Assembly (NCBI RefSeq): GCF_038002965.1
Contig: NZ_JBBOOE010000001.1
Location: 884,001-948,000, forward strand
From: Robertmurraya sp. FSL R5-0851
GTDB lineage: Bacteria; Bacillota; Bacilli; Bacillales; Cytobacillaceae
Length of the DNA stretch: 64,000 nt
Direction: 5' to 3'
Shown: positions 50,615 through 58,764 of the stretch, piece by piece
Layout of the letters: every line of letters starts with the position of its first letter
Position numbering within the stretch: the first letter of the stretch is position 1
Program-made: the position numbers and the translations under genes
The notes under the pieces: model-generated
Told to the model about the DNA's origin: nothing
Databases searched by the model: none
The model's input: the letters and a program-made list of their open reading frames with translations, nothing else

Positions 50615-51613
50615 TTATGCTGTCGTTTCTTCCTTAGCAAATTCTATTTCAAATCCGAGGTCTTGTAGCATTTTGTGATCTGCCGTTGTTTCTTGTCCAG
50701 CTGTTGTTAAATAATCACCCACAAAAATAGAATTAGCAGGGTACAAGCCGAGAGGTTGGAGACTTCGAAGATTAACTTCTCGTCCGCCCGAAATCCGAAT
50801 TTCCTTTGCTGGATTTATAAAGCGCATTAAGCATAGCACTTTTAAGCAATAACGCGGATTTAACTCACTTACACCTTGAAGAGGTGTACCATCAATTGCA
50901 TGTAGGAAATTAACAGGGATAGAATCAGCATCCAATACTTTTAAGCTTCTCGCCATGTCAATCACATCTTGCTGTGTTTCTTTCATTCCTATAATAACTC
51001 CTGAGCAAGGTGAGATACCTGCATTCTTCACTAGCTCGACTGTGTTCACTCGGTCTTCGTATGTATGGGAGGTAGTAATGGATTCATGGTGACTCTCTGA
51101 CGTGTTAATATTATGATTGTATCTGTCGACTCCTGACTCCTTTAATCGTTTTGCCTGTTGCGAGTTGAGTAGACCCAGGCAAGCACAAACCTTCAGACCG
51201 TATTTGTCTTTTATCTCCTCGACGGCAGAAGTGACAATATCCACTTCTTTTTCGCTTGGGCCTCTGCCACTTGCAACAATACAATACGTGCCGGCGTTTA
51301 GCTGATAGGCTCGTTCGGCACCTTGTAGAATCGTTTCCTTGTCAACCATTCTGTATTTTTGGATAGGTGCGCTTGAGATACTTGATTGTGCACAGTAACC
51401 ACAATTTTCTGGACATAATCCTGATTTGGTGTTGATGATCATGTTAAGTTTTACTTTGTTGCCGTAATAATGACTTCGTATTACATAAGCTGCCTGAAGG
51501 ATTTCAAGCAGCTCATTGTCAGGACAAGTAAGGATATTTAACGCCTCATCATTCGTGAGCTCGTAGCCATTATTTAATACATCAAGAGCAAGTCTTTTCC
51601 AATTATTCACCAT
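50615..51613 (-). CDS. bioB: Biotin synthase
   Basis: The 332-residue radical-SAM enzyme has the Fe-S motif CPENCGYCAQSS (residues about 67-78), NHNINTSESHH with the conserved Asn/His region, and GVIIGMKET. RISGGREVNLRSLQPLGL near the C-terminus holds the Arg ligand of the 2Fe-2S cluster. It inserts sulfur into dethiobiotin. It is the second gene after bioY, 19 bases downstream of it. None of the other biotin genes (bioW, A, F, D, I) is in the window, so the precursor source is not shown. BirA operator lies before bioY. Confidence 0.92.
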   Translation of the reverse strand: MVNNWKRLALDVLNNGYELTNDEALNILTCPDNELLEILQAAYVIRSHYYGNKVKLNMIINTKSGLCPENCGYCAQSSISSAPIQKYRMVDKETILQGAERAYQLNAGTYCIVASGRGPSEKEVDIVTSAVEEIKDKYGLKVCACLGLLNSQQAKRLKESGVDRYNHNINTSESHHESITTSHTYEDRVNTVELVKNAGISPCSGVIIGMKETQQDVIDMARSLKVLDADSIPVNFLHAIDGTPLQGVSELNPRYCLKVLCLMRFINPAKEIRISGGREVNLRSLQPLGLYPANSIFVGDYLTTAGQETTADHKMLQDLGFEIEFAKEETTA

Positions 51614-51632
51614 GTATCCTCTCTTTCCGCTA

Positions 51633-52223
51633 TTAAGCCGTTCTTTTTAAATGTTTGAAGCTACCCTTTGATAAAACTGTTTTTTCTAGTCTAAAAGCAA
51701 GAATGGCAGCTAGTGCTGTAAGAATAATATCTTTTGGCATTGGAACGACCATCCAAGACCATGCCATTTGGTAAGTGAAACCTTCAGGGGCCGCCGCCCA
51801 AAGTTTGTATGCCGCGTACATCCAATTTGTTCCAAATACATAATTAATAACAAGTCCGACCATAGCAGCTGTGATGAAGCCAGAAAGGGATCGGTTCTTT
51901 TCTACGATTTTTCCTACTACAAAAACAGCAATAACATATGAAACAATAAATCCAAAGGTTGGACTCAAGAGACTGGAAAAACCAGCTCCAAATCTAGCGA
52001 AAACCGGAACGCCCACCAATCCGACAAGCGCATATACAGTCAAGGAGATCGTTCCCAAACGACTACCAAGAATCAAACCTGCTAAAATAGCAAAAAAAGT
52101 TTGTAGCGTAATTGGAACTCCTCCGACCACCAAAAATGGCACAAATGAGGTAATGTTTGCACCTACAGCCATTAATGCAACGAACATGGCTGCTAATGTA
52201 AGATCAATTGTTTTTAATTTCAT
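51633..52223 (-). CDS. bioY: Biotin transporter S-component BioY
   Basis: The 196-residue membrane protein has six helices and the BioY hallmarks: ALMAVGANITSFVPFLVVGGVPITLQTFFAILAGLILGSRLG in succession (about 16-57), then VGLVGVPVFARFGAG and FIVSYVIA. It imports biotin alone or with the ECF energy module encoded elsewhere. First gene of the bioYB operon; the ATG follows AAAGGGGCTATTTTT. A BirA operator upstream indicates repression by biotin. Confidence 0.9.
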   Translation of the reverse strand: MKLKTIDLTLAAMFVALMAVGANITSFVPFLVVGGVPITLQTFFAILAGLILGSRLGTISLTVYALVGLVGVPVFARFGAGFSSLLSPTFGFIVSYVIAVFVVGKIVEKNRSLSGFITAAMVGLVINYVFGTNWMYAAYKLWAAAPEGFTYQMAWSWMVVPMPKDIILTALAAILAFRLEKTVLSKGSFKHLKRTA

Positions 52224-52274
52224 AAAAATAGCCCCTTTTCTTTTTGTATAAGTAAAGCATAAATTTTCAAAGTA

Positions 52275-52312
52275 TTTTTTGTCAACTAAATATTTTTTAG
52301 GTTAACAAAAAA
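52275..52312 (-). promoter_or_regulatory. BirA operator
   Basis: TTTTTTGTCAAC and GTTAACAAAAAA form the two arms of a palindrome separated by 14 bases, the typical biotin-repressor site (TTGTTAAC-N14/15-GTTAACAA), 52 bases before bioY. Confidence 0.8.
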
Positions 52313-52448
52313 TAATCGTACCTCTAGAAAAAAAGGGATTTAAAAAAAGCTCAAAAATTTGTCATATTCCTTTCGATAAATCATGTTTCTTTTTCCTCAT
52401 AACCGTAGTAAAATACGCTTATAAAATGGAAGGGAAGAGACGAGAAAG

Positions 52449-52724
52449 ATGAAGTTTCCTAAAGATGTAATACTTGATTCAGTTGCTGAAAGAAAAAACC
52501 ACGATGCTTATGGATTAGAATTTGTCCAAGAACTTGGAAATGATGATGCTGGTTACTCAGAAATGGTGGTTATTATTTTTAAATATAAAGATAAATACTA
52601 CAGTGTAGATATTCATCATGTGAATGGTGAGAATAACTACGATCATTGGGACAATGAGGTGGAATGCCCGGAAGTCGTTCGGAAGGAAGCCATACAATAT
52701 TATTGGGAAGAAGTTAAACAATAA
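52449..52724 (+). CDS. Hypothetical small acidic protein
   Basis: I do not recognise the family of this 91-residue soluble protein. It is rich in Asp, Glu and Tyr (YGLEFVQELGNDDAGYSEM, YYSVDIHHVNGENNYDHWD) and has one central beta segment VVIIFKYKDKYYSVDI. ATG 52449 follows GGAAGGGAAGAG. A terminator comes next. It reads like a stand-alone cytosolic protein. Confidence 0.65.
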   Translation: MKFPKDVILDSVAERKNHDAYGLEFVQELGNDDAGYSEMVVIIFKYKDKYYSVDIHHVNGENNYDHWDNEVECPEVVRKEAIQYYWEEVKQ

Positions 52725-52731
52725 AAAAGTA

Positions 52732-52776
52732 ACAAGGTATCAAGATGGGCTAAATGACATCTTGATGCCTTTTATT
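52732..52776. terminator. Bidirectional terminator
   Basis: AAGGTATCAAGATG pairs with CATCTTGATGCCTT around a 10-base loop between converging genes. Confidence 0.75.
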
Positions 52777-53536
52777 ATTCCTTGATTGCGATGACACGAA
52801 TTCTATTATAATCCGCAATCCATTGGTTATCTTGAAATAATTTTGATTTTAGTTGTTGTTCAACCTTATTTATGATTTCCTCTCGATCTGTTTCATCTAT
52901 TCCACGAAAAAAGCTCATTGCGAACATCTTTATCCAGTTCTTTAATCCGTTGGGACCTTCTAGAGGAGTTGGTCTATCATAATGTTGGGCAAGAGTAACT
53001 CTGAAACCAACTGCTTCCATTAATGAAGAATATTCACCAATACTTGGATAATACCAAGGGGAATCATTTCGATCACTCCCTAATTGATGCCGAATTTCAT
53101 CTATGATGGTTTGTACATTCCCTTTTCCACCAAATTCTGCTAAGAATCTTCCGTCTTGTTTTAAGCTTTTGTAGATACATTCTAAAGCTATCTTAGGTTT
53201 TTTTACCCAATGAAGAGTTGCGTTAGAAAAAACAGCATCAAATTCATTTGTATAAGGTAGTTGTGTTGCATCTTGGACGAAAAATGGTATTTCAGGATAT
53301 TTTTCTAATGCTTGTGCAATCATATTATTTGATTTATCTACCCCTATCACTTGGGCCCCCTGATCAAATAACCTTTTCGCCAAATCACCTGTTCCGCATC
53401 CTAAATCAAGAATTCGCTCTCCTTTACGGGGTGCCAACCATTCAATAAGACTATTCCCATATTTCGAGACAAATGAGTGATGATTATCGTATAAGTTTGC
53501 ATTCCATGGATCCTGTTGATGTGCAGTGTTCTCCAT
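52775..53536 (-). CDS. Class I SAM-dependent methyltransferase
   Basis: The 253-residue enzyme has motif I ILDLGCGTGDLAKRL (about 41-55), an acidic loop VIGVDKSNNMIAQA, motif with FFVQDATQLPY and FDAVFSNATLHWV. It is similar to trans-aconitate methyltransferase (Tam) and related small-molecule enzymes. Substrate unknown. ATG 53536 follows AAGGGAGAG; a TTG two codons upstream is too close to the ribosome binding site. Monocistronic, divergent from the signal peptidase gene. Confidence 0.83.
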   Translation of the reverse strand: MENTAHQQDPWNANLYDNHHSFVSKYGNSLIEWLAPRKGERILDLGCGTGDLAKRLFDQGAQVIGVDKSNNMIAQALEKYPEIPFFVQDATQLPYTNEFDAVFSNATLHWVKKPKIALECIYKSLKQDGRFLAEFGGKGNVQTIIDEIRHQLGSDRNDSPWYYPSIGEYSSLMEAVGFRVTLAQHYDRPTPLEGPNGLKNWIKMFAMSFFRGIDETDREEIINKVEQQLKSKLFQDNQWIADYNRIRVIAIKE

Positions 53537-53706
53537 CCTCAACTCTCCCTTGCTTGAATTATCGAAATTTTAACATATTTTAGCATACAAGAAAAAGTTT
53601 CCATCTGGAATGTGGTATGTTATAAGATAAGCAGTCGAAAAAAGGGGAAATTAAAATAATCTAGCAAGCAGTGATCTGATAAATAAAAATAAAGGAGGAA
53701 AACGGT

Positions 53707-54252
53707 TTGAGTGAAACTACAAAAAAGGAAGTTTATTCTTGGTTTAAATCGATTGTGTTTGCATTTATTGTTGCTTTTATTTGTCGTCACTTCCTATTCT
53801 CACCTGCCATCGTTTATGGGGAATCGATGTTACCAACCTTTCAAGAGCATGACCGGCTATTGGTTAGTAAAGTATCAGATGTTCAACGATTTGACCTAAT
53901 CGTATTTAACGCACCAGATTCAGATGAACGGTATATTAAAAGGGTAATTGGCTTGCCTGGAGATCAGGTAGAAGTGAAAGATGATACCCTTTATATCAAT
54001 GGGAACCCAATGGAAGAACCGTACTTAGAAGATATAAAGAAAGATCTATTATTAGATAAATTAACTGGAGACTTTACACTTGAGGAGTTAACAGGGGAAT
54101 CAGTCGTGCCTGATGGAACGTTATTTGTTATGGGAGATAACCGGCTACATAGTAAGGATAGTCGATTTTTTGGCCCAATTCCTATTTCTTCTTTAATAGG
54201 AGAAGTGAAGTTACAGATTTATCCAATAAGGAAAATTGGTATTCCCGAATAA
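53707..54252 (+). CDS. Type I signal peptidase
   Basis: The 181-residue protease has one N-terminal membrane helix (about 13-31), the nucleophile in GESMLPTF (Ser40) and the general-base Lys in ERYIKRVIGLPGD (Lys78). FVMGDNRLHSKDSRFFGPI (about 138-156) is the box E region. It removes signal peptides outside the membrane, like SipS/SipT of Bacillus. TTG start follows AAAGGAGG. Several such enzymes are usual in Bacilli. Confidence 0.92.
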   Translation: MSETTKKEVYSWFKSIVFAFIVAFICRHFLFSPAIVYGESMLPTFQEHDRLLVSKVSDVQRFDLIVFNAPDSDERYIKRVIGLPGDQVEVKDDTLYINGNPMEEPYLEDIKKDLLLDKLTGDFTLEELTGESVVPDGTLFVMGDNRLHSKDSRFFGPIPISSLIGEVKLQIYPIRKIGIPE

Positions 54253-54370
54253 CTGCTTAGTAAAAACAATTATCTAAAAATAACCTACTTCGAGCCTGGA
54301 GTACGGTTATTTTTTTCTGGTGAAAGGATAGTTAATAATAAAAACCCTGTTAGAAAATGTAACACGAGTG

Positions 54371-54399
54371 TTGGGGGAGTTTTGTAATCGATATATACT
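54371..54399 (+). promoter_or_regulatory. Candidate promoter of the guanidine operon
   Basis: TTGGGG and TATACT spaced by 17 bases, about 65 bases before the aptamer. The -35 is weak. Confidence 0.45.
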
Positions 54400-54462
54400 G
54401 AAACCAACTTAAATCTTTGCAAGTAAATATAGGCTCTCCAAAAAAAGTATCAGTGAGAGCAA

Positions 54463-54568
54463 AAAGCTGTCTAGGGTTCCGTTGATATGGTGTCGTATCA
54501 AGTCTGGTCCAAGAGAGAGCGTATAGAATTTTTTTCTATATACACGGAAGGATAAAAGCCTGGGAGAT
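54463..54568 (+). ncRNA. Guanidine-I (ykkC) riboswitch aptamer
   Basis: The conserved ykkC segments appear in the right order: CTAGGGTTCCG (54471-54481), CTGGTCCAAGAGAG (54504-54517), ACACGGAAGGATAAAAGCC (54542-54560) and TGGGAGA. Variable stem loops lie between them, with the usual spacing. The match to the guanidine-sensing subtype (GGGTTCCG...GGTCC.AGAGA...ACACGG...AAAAGCC.GGGAGA) is close. It precedes an ABC transporter and carboxyguanidine-deiminase genes, which supports guanidine as ligand. The next hairpin uses part of the aptamer, so ligand binding should prevent termination. Confidence 0.9.
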
Positions 54569-54606
54569 TCATTCTCTCATTCTTTTATCCTTCTTTTATT
54601 TTTTCA
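54547..54606 (+). terminator. Riboswitch terminator overlapping the aptamer
   Basis: AAGGATAAAAG (within aptamer P3) pairs with CTTTTATCCTT, followed by CTTTTATTTTTT. It is mutually exclusive with the ligand-bound fold, so guanidine turns expression on. Confidence 0.85.
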
Positions 54607-54636
54607 AAAACAAAATTTAACTATGAGGTGAAGAGA

Positions 54637-55647
54637 ATGAGAAAAATGAAACATGTATTTTTAGCAGTCGTATTGGTTGGAACAATGTTCTTAAGTGCTT
54701 GTGGAAGTTCAACAAAAGAAACCTCTGGAAGTGAATCCAGTGGCAATACCGTTAAAATTGGTTTTAGTGCTCTACCTAGCTGGTACTTATGGCATCTTGT
54801 GGATCAAAAGGGTTTCTTTGAGAAATATGATGTTGATGTTGAATTGGTCTATTTTCCAGTCTATGCTGACTCCTTATCGGCCTTAAATACAGGGAAAATC
54901 GATGGAAATACTCAAGCATTGTTAGATGCGATTCCCCCTTTAGATAAAGGAATTGATTTAAAAACCATTTTTATTACGGATAATTCTATAGGTGGTGATG
55001 GAATTGTTGCCACAAGTGATATTCAATCTGTTGAAGATTTAAAAGGAAGATCTGTGGGTACGGAACTAGGAACGATTGAACACTTTTTCCTACTGACTGC
55101 TCTTGAAGATGCAGGTATGACGGAGTCTGATGTGAAATTCACAAACCTGACTGTCCCTGATGCAGGGAATGCTTTCCTATCCGGAAATATTGATGCAGCT
55201 GGACTTTGGGAGCCATTCTTAAGCAAAGCAGTTGGCAAGGAAGGCACACATAAACTGGTTACTTCTGCAGATTATCCTGGGTTAGTATCTGACGTCTTTG
55301 TTGTTCGAGAAGAGGTTACGAAAGAGAAGAAAGAAGAGTTACAAAGAATAGTAAATGCTTGGTTTGATGCCGTTGACTACTTGGAAAAGAATCCGGAAGA
55401 ATCCATTGATATTATTGCCAAAGAGGCTGGAATTACTAGTGAAGAGCTAACAGAAGGATTTAAAGGGTTCAAAATGTTTACCCCTGAAGATAATCTTGAT
55501 TCCTTCAAAGAAGGAAATAGTTACGATTCCTTCTACTATACAGCAGAGAAAAATGCAGAGTTCTTAAAGAGACAGGACTATGTGGATGAAATACCTGACT
55601 TCTCCAATTTTGTTGATTCGTCCTTTGTAGAAAATGTTTCAAAATAA
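54637..55647 (+). CDS. Guanidine-regulated ABC transporter substrate-binding lipoprotein
   Basis: The 336-residue lipoprotein has a lipobox FLSACGSS (Cys near 22) and the NitT/TauT (SsuA-like) binding-protein fold: SALPSWYLWHLVDQKGFFEKYDVDVEL, then NTQALLDAIPP, GGDGIVATSDI and GLWEPFLSKAV. Family members bind taurine, sulfonates, nitrate or thiamine precursors. Its place directly behind a guanidine-I riboswitch and ahead of carboxyguanidine deiminase genes suggests that it binds guanidine or a guanidino compound. ATG 54637 follows GAGGTG. This is inference; no ligand residues can be assigned. Confidence 0.82.
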   Translation: MRKMKHVFLAVVLVGTMFLSACGSSTKETSGSESSGNTVKIGFSALPSWYLWHLVDQKGFFEKYDVDVELVYFPVYADSLSALNTGKIDGNTQALLDAIPPLDKGIDLKTIFITDNSIGGDGIVATSDIQSVEDLKGRSVGTELGTIEHFFLLTALEDAGMTESDVKFTNLTVPDAGNAFLSGNIDAAGLWEPFLSKAVGKEGTHKLVTSADYPGLVSDVFVVREEVTKEKKEELQRIVNAWFDAVDYLEKNPEESIDIIAKEAGITSEELTEGFKGFKMFTPEDNLDSFKEGNSYDSFYYTAEKNAEFLKRQDYVDEIPDFSNFVDSSFVENVSK

Positions 55648-55670
55648 TAAGAATAGAAGGGGTGAGTGGA

Positions 55671-56486
55671 ATGAAGCTACCAAAAAATAGAACAATAAGA
55701 AGCTTAACTTCTATACGTGAAGAGGTTCCAAAAAAATGGTATTTGTTTGGTGTATGTATCACCTTTCTATTACTCTTCCTTTTCTGGGGTGGTATTAGGT
55801 TTATTAACATCGTTGACGAAGTTTTCCTGCCAACCCCAAACGGAGTGGTACTTTCGTTAGCTCAATCTTTTGGAAACCCAGAGTTTTGGGAGCATATTGG
55901 CATAAGTGTGTATCGCGTATTTATGGGATTTTTACTGGCTTGTGTGATTGGTATTCCACTTGGAATATTAGCAGGAACCTTTAAATTCGCAGAATCCTTT
56001 ATTTTACCAATGTCAGAGTTTATTCGTTATATGCCTGCAGCAGCCTTTATTCCTCTAATTATGGTATGGGCAGGAATTGGAGAAACAGCCAAGATATTGG
56101 TGATCTTCATCGGTTGTTTCTTTCAGCTCATCTTGATGGTGGCCGATGATACCAATCGTATTAGCAAAGATTTGCTTTACGCATCTTATACTCTTGGTGC
56201 GAATCGAAAGCAAGTGATTTTCAAAGTCATTATTCCTGCGTTGCTGCCAAAACTCATGACAACTCTACGTTTGATTATGGGCTGGGCTTGGACATATTTA
56301 GTCGTTGCTGAGCTGGTGGCAGCGAATAATGGACTTGGCTATTTCATCATGAAGGCACAGAGATTCTTAGATACAGAGTCTATCTTTGTAGGAATTATTG
56401 TCATTGGACTATTAGGGCTGATTATTGATAGAGCATTTGCGATCGCGAATAAAAAGTTATTTCCTTGGGTGGAAGGTGGGAATTAA
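55671..56486 (+). CDS. NitT/TauT-type ABC transporter permease
   Basis: The 271-residue SsuC/TauC-family permease has six helices. The EAA loop region LLYASYTLGANRKQVIFKVIIPALLPKLMTTLRLIMGWAWTYL (in parts, about 165-207) and LAGTFKFAESFILPMSEFIRYMPAAAFIPLI are the hallmarks. ATG 55671 follows AGAAGGGG; the GTG at 55662 overlaps it. The ATPase gene begins right at the stop codon. It forms the channel for the presumed guanidine importer. Confidence 0.87.
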   Translation: MKLPKNRTIRSLTSIREEVPKKWYLFGVCITFLLLFLFWGGIRFINIVDEVFLPTPNGVVLSLAQSFGNPEFWEHIGISVYRVFMGFLLACVIGIPLGILAGTFKFAESFILPMSEFIRYMPAAAFIPLIMVWAGIGETAKILVIFIGCFFQLILMVADDTNRISKDLLYASYTLGANRKQVIFKVIIPALLPKLMTTLRLIMGWAWTYLVVAELVAANNGLGYFIMKAQRFLDTESIFVGIIVIGLLGLIIDRAFAIANKKLFPWVEGGN

Positions 56487-57284
56487 ATGGTGACTATTGT
56501 ACAGCCAAAAGTGGTAGTCGATCCGGTTGATATCGAAATTGAAATCAATGGATTATCAAAAATCTACGAAACGAAAAACAGCACTTTCCAGGCTTTGGAG
56601 GATGTTTCTTTATATGTGAAAAATGAGGAGTTTGTTTCCATTTTGGGGCCATCTGGCTGTGGGAAATCAACCATTCTTCGAATATTAGCCGGCCTAGAAG
56701 AAGCAACGTCTGGGTCAGTTAAAGTAGCTGGTGAGGAAGTACAAGGTCCAAGCGTCAAGCGGGGGATGGTCTTCCAATCTTATACCCTTTTTCCATGGTT
56801 GACCGTTCGGGAGAATATTGAATTTGGTTTGAAGTTAAAAGGTGTTAGCCCGAAGGAACGGAAAGACATTTCTGATAAATACTTAGCGGTTGTTGGTCTT
56901 GAGCGGTTTGCCAATTCTTATGGAAAAGAATTATCAGGTGGCATGAAGCAGCGTGTGGCCATTGCCCGTTCATTAGCAAATAATCCAGAGGTCTTGTTGA
57001 TGGATGAACCGTTTGGGGCACTTGACGCGCAAACGAAGCAGTCCATGCAGCAATTGCTATTAGATATTTGGAAAAAAGAAAAAACAACCATTGTCTTTAT
57101 TACCCACGACATTGATGAATCGATCTTTCTATCCCAACGAATTTATGTAATGGATGCTCGTCCTGGAAAAATTAAAGAAGAAATTAATGCAGATCTTCAA
57201 CTATTTAAGAATGGCGAACTAGTCGAAGTGGACCGATTTATGAAACTTAAGAAACATATCATTACGCTACTCAAGCATGGATGA
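56487..57284 (+). CDS. NitT/TauT-type ABC transporter ATPase
   Basis: The 265-residue ATPase has Walker A GPSGCGKST (about 52-60), Q-loop MVFQSYTLFPW, signature ELSGGMKQR, Walker B VLLMDEPFGALDAQT and switch FITHDIDES. It is of the SsuB/TauB type. Its ATG directly follows the permease stop, so translation is coupled. It drives the importer encoded by the two genes before it. Confidence 0.9.
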   Translation: MVTIVQPKVVVDPVDIEIEINGLSKIYETKNSTFQALEDVSLYVKNEEFVSILGPSGCGKSTILRILAGLEEATSGSVKVAGEEVQGPSVKRGMVFQSYTLFPWLTVRENIEFGLKLKGVSPKERKDISDKYLAVVGLERFANSYGKELSGGMKQRVAIARSLANNPEVLLMDEPFGALDAQTKQSMQQLLLDIWKKEKTTIVFITHDIDESIFLSQRIYVMDARPGKIKEEINADLQLFKNGELVEVDRFMKLKKHIITLLKHG

Positions 57285-57307
57285 TGGATTAAAAGGAGGA
57301 AATTAGG

Positions 57308-58021
57308 ATGACACATGTTTGGTCGACCATTCTTTCTCCTGGTGGAAAATGGTCAGGGTTTATAAAACGAGGGAAATGTATTCGTTTTACTGCACTTGAG
57401 GAAGGTGCGAATGTATCCATTCTTTTTTATAACGCAAGGGATTTAACCGAGCGCTATGTCATGTCCGACACACTAAAGTCTCAGTTTACAAGCCATTTAA
57501 CAAAAGGTCATGTTCTTTTAAGTGATAATGGCCGAGTGTTGGCAAGTTTTTTAGAAGATAGTGTTGGCTGGCATGATCCGATCGCTGGATGTACGACTCG
57601 TGAGAAAACGGATGCTAAATATGGAGTAACCACCTATCAAATTCAGCGAAACGAGTATTTTCGAAGTGGGCGAGAAAACTTGATTACCGAGCTTGCTCGA
57701 AATGGCTTAGGGGCACGTGATTTAGTACCAGTAGTCAATTTATTTTCTAAAATCACTACAAATGAAAATGGTCAATTAACCTTTCAAAAAAGTCATTGTC
57801 CTAAAGGTGCAAGAGTGACCTTAAGAACGGAGATGGATCTTTTAGTTGTCCTCTCCAATACACCTAATCCTCTAGATCCAAAGACAGAGTTTCCGGCTGT
57901 GCCTGTCCAAATGGAGGTTTCCTCTTCTCCCCAAGTAGAAGAGAATGACATATGTGTGAACAATCGTCCCGAAAATCGACGTGCATTTGAAAATACTTGG
58001 GCTTATTACGATTTATACTGA
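57308..58021 (+). CDS. Urea carboxylase-associated protein 1 (DUF1989), carboxyguanidine deiminase subunit
   Basis: The 237-residue DUF1989 protein begins with an unusual GGKWSGFIKRGKCIRFTALEEGANVSILFYNARDLTERY segment. It then has ASFLEDSVGWHDPIAGCT (about 79-96) and YGVTTYQIQRNEYFRSGRENLITELARNGLGARDLVPVVNLF in parts. This is the UAAP1 type (about 235 residues). UAAP1 and UAAP2 together form the carboxyguanidine deiminase of guanidine catabolism, converting carboxyguanidine to allophanate. AAAGGAGGAAATTAG precedes the ATG. The partner follows 30 bases later. Only the family is certain. Confidence 0.87.
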   Translation: MTHVWSTILSPGGKWSGFIKRGKCIRFTALEEGANVSILFYNARDLTERYVMSDTLKSQFTSHLTKGHVLLSDNGRVLASFLEDSVGWHDPIAGCTTREKTDAKYGVTTYQIQRNEYFRSGRENLITELARNGLGARDLVPVVNLFSKITTNENGQLTFQKSHCPKGARVTLRTEMDLLVVLSNTPNPLDPKTEFPAVPVQMEVSSSPQVEENDICVNNRPENRRAFENTWAYYDLY

Positions 58022-58051
58022 ATACTTTTTTCGAAGAAGGAGGGTCAAACA

Positions 58052-58702
58052 ATGCCTGTTCTAACGAAAGTGGAAAGTCCCCGAGACACGAAGGATGCGA
58101 TATATAGTGAAACCATTTTGGCTGGGAAAGGATTTATGCAAAAGCTTCTACCCGGACAAGTAATAAGAATTGAAGACATAGAAGGAAACCAATCAGTGGA
58201 TGCTTTGTTTTATGATGCGGACAATCCAGACGATCACTATAGCACCGTTTTAACCATTGCTGAGCAGGAGAATATGTACCTTAAGACCGGTTCGACCCTA
58301 CTTGCGGAATCAGGTAAAGAACTCGTCACTATTGTTGCAGATACAGTTGGTTGCCATGATGCTTGGTTTAGTTTTTGTTCTGCCCAAAGCAATACGGTCC
58401 GCTATGGACATGACAAGATTGATATGCATAACTGTCGTGATACCTTTTTGCTTTTGATGGAAGAAAATCAAGCGGGATATACAAAAAGAGATCTACCGCC
58501 AAGCGTTAACTTCTTTTGTATTGTACCTTTTACTCAGGATGGTGCCATTGAATTCGTTGATGGTATTTCTGCACCTGGAAGCTATGTTGAGCTAAAAGCG
58601 AAATGTAACACAATGGTCCTTCTTAGCAACTGCTCCCAGCTGAACAACCCATGCAATGACTACAATCCTACACCTATTAAAGTCTATATCTGGGAATCGT
58701 AG
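58052..58702 (+). CDS. Urea carboxylase-associated protein 2 (DUF1989), carboxyguanidine deiminase subunit
   Basis: The 216-residue DUF1989 protein has GQVIRIEDIEGNQSVDALFYDADNPDDHYS, then VADTVGCHDAWFSFCSAQSNT (about 89-109) with conserved Cys/His/Asp, and IDMHNCRDTFLLLM. LPPSVNFFCIVPF and the NPCNDYNPTPIKVYIW ending identify UAAP2. It pairs with the preceding gene product. In known guanidine operons a biotin-dependent guanidine carboxylase and allophanate hydrolase accompany them; neither is in this window. AAGAAGGAGGG precedes the ATG. Confidence 0.88.
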   Translation: MPVLTKVESPRDTKDAIYSETILAGKGFMQKLLPGQVIRIEDIEGNQSVDALFYDADNPDDHYSTVLTIAEQENMYLKTGSTLLAESGKELVTIVADTVGCHDAWFSFCSAQSNTVRYGHDKIDMHNCRDTFLLLMEENQAGYTKRDLPPSVNFFCIVPFTQDGAIEFVDGISAPGSYVELKAKCNTMVLLSNCSQLNNPCNDYNPTPIKVYIWES

Positions 58703-58764
58703 AATGTGAGTTTACTTAAATGGCTTTTTAACGGAAATGTAATTCATTAAAGGGAGGAATTATT

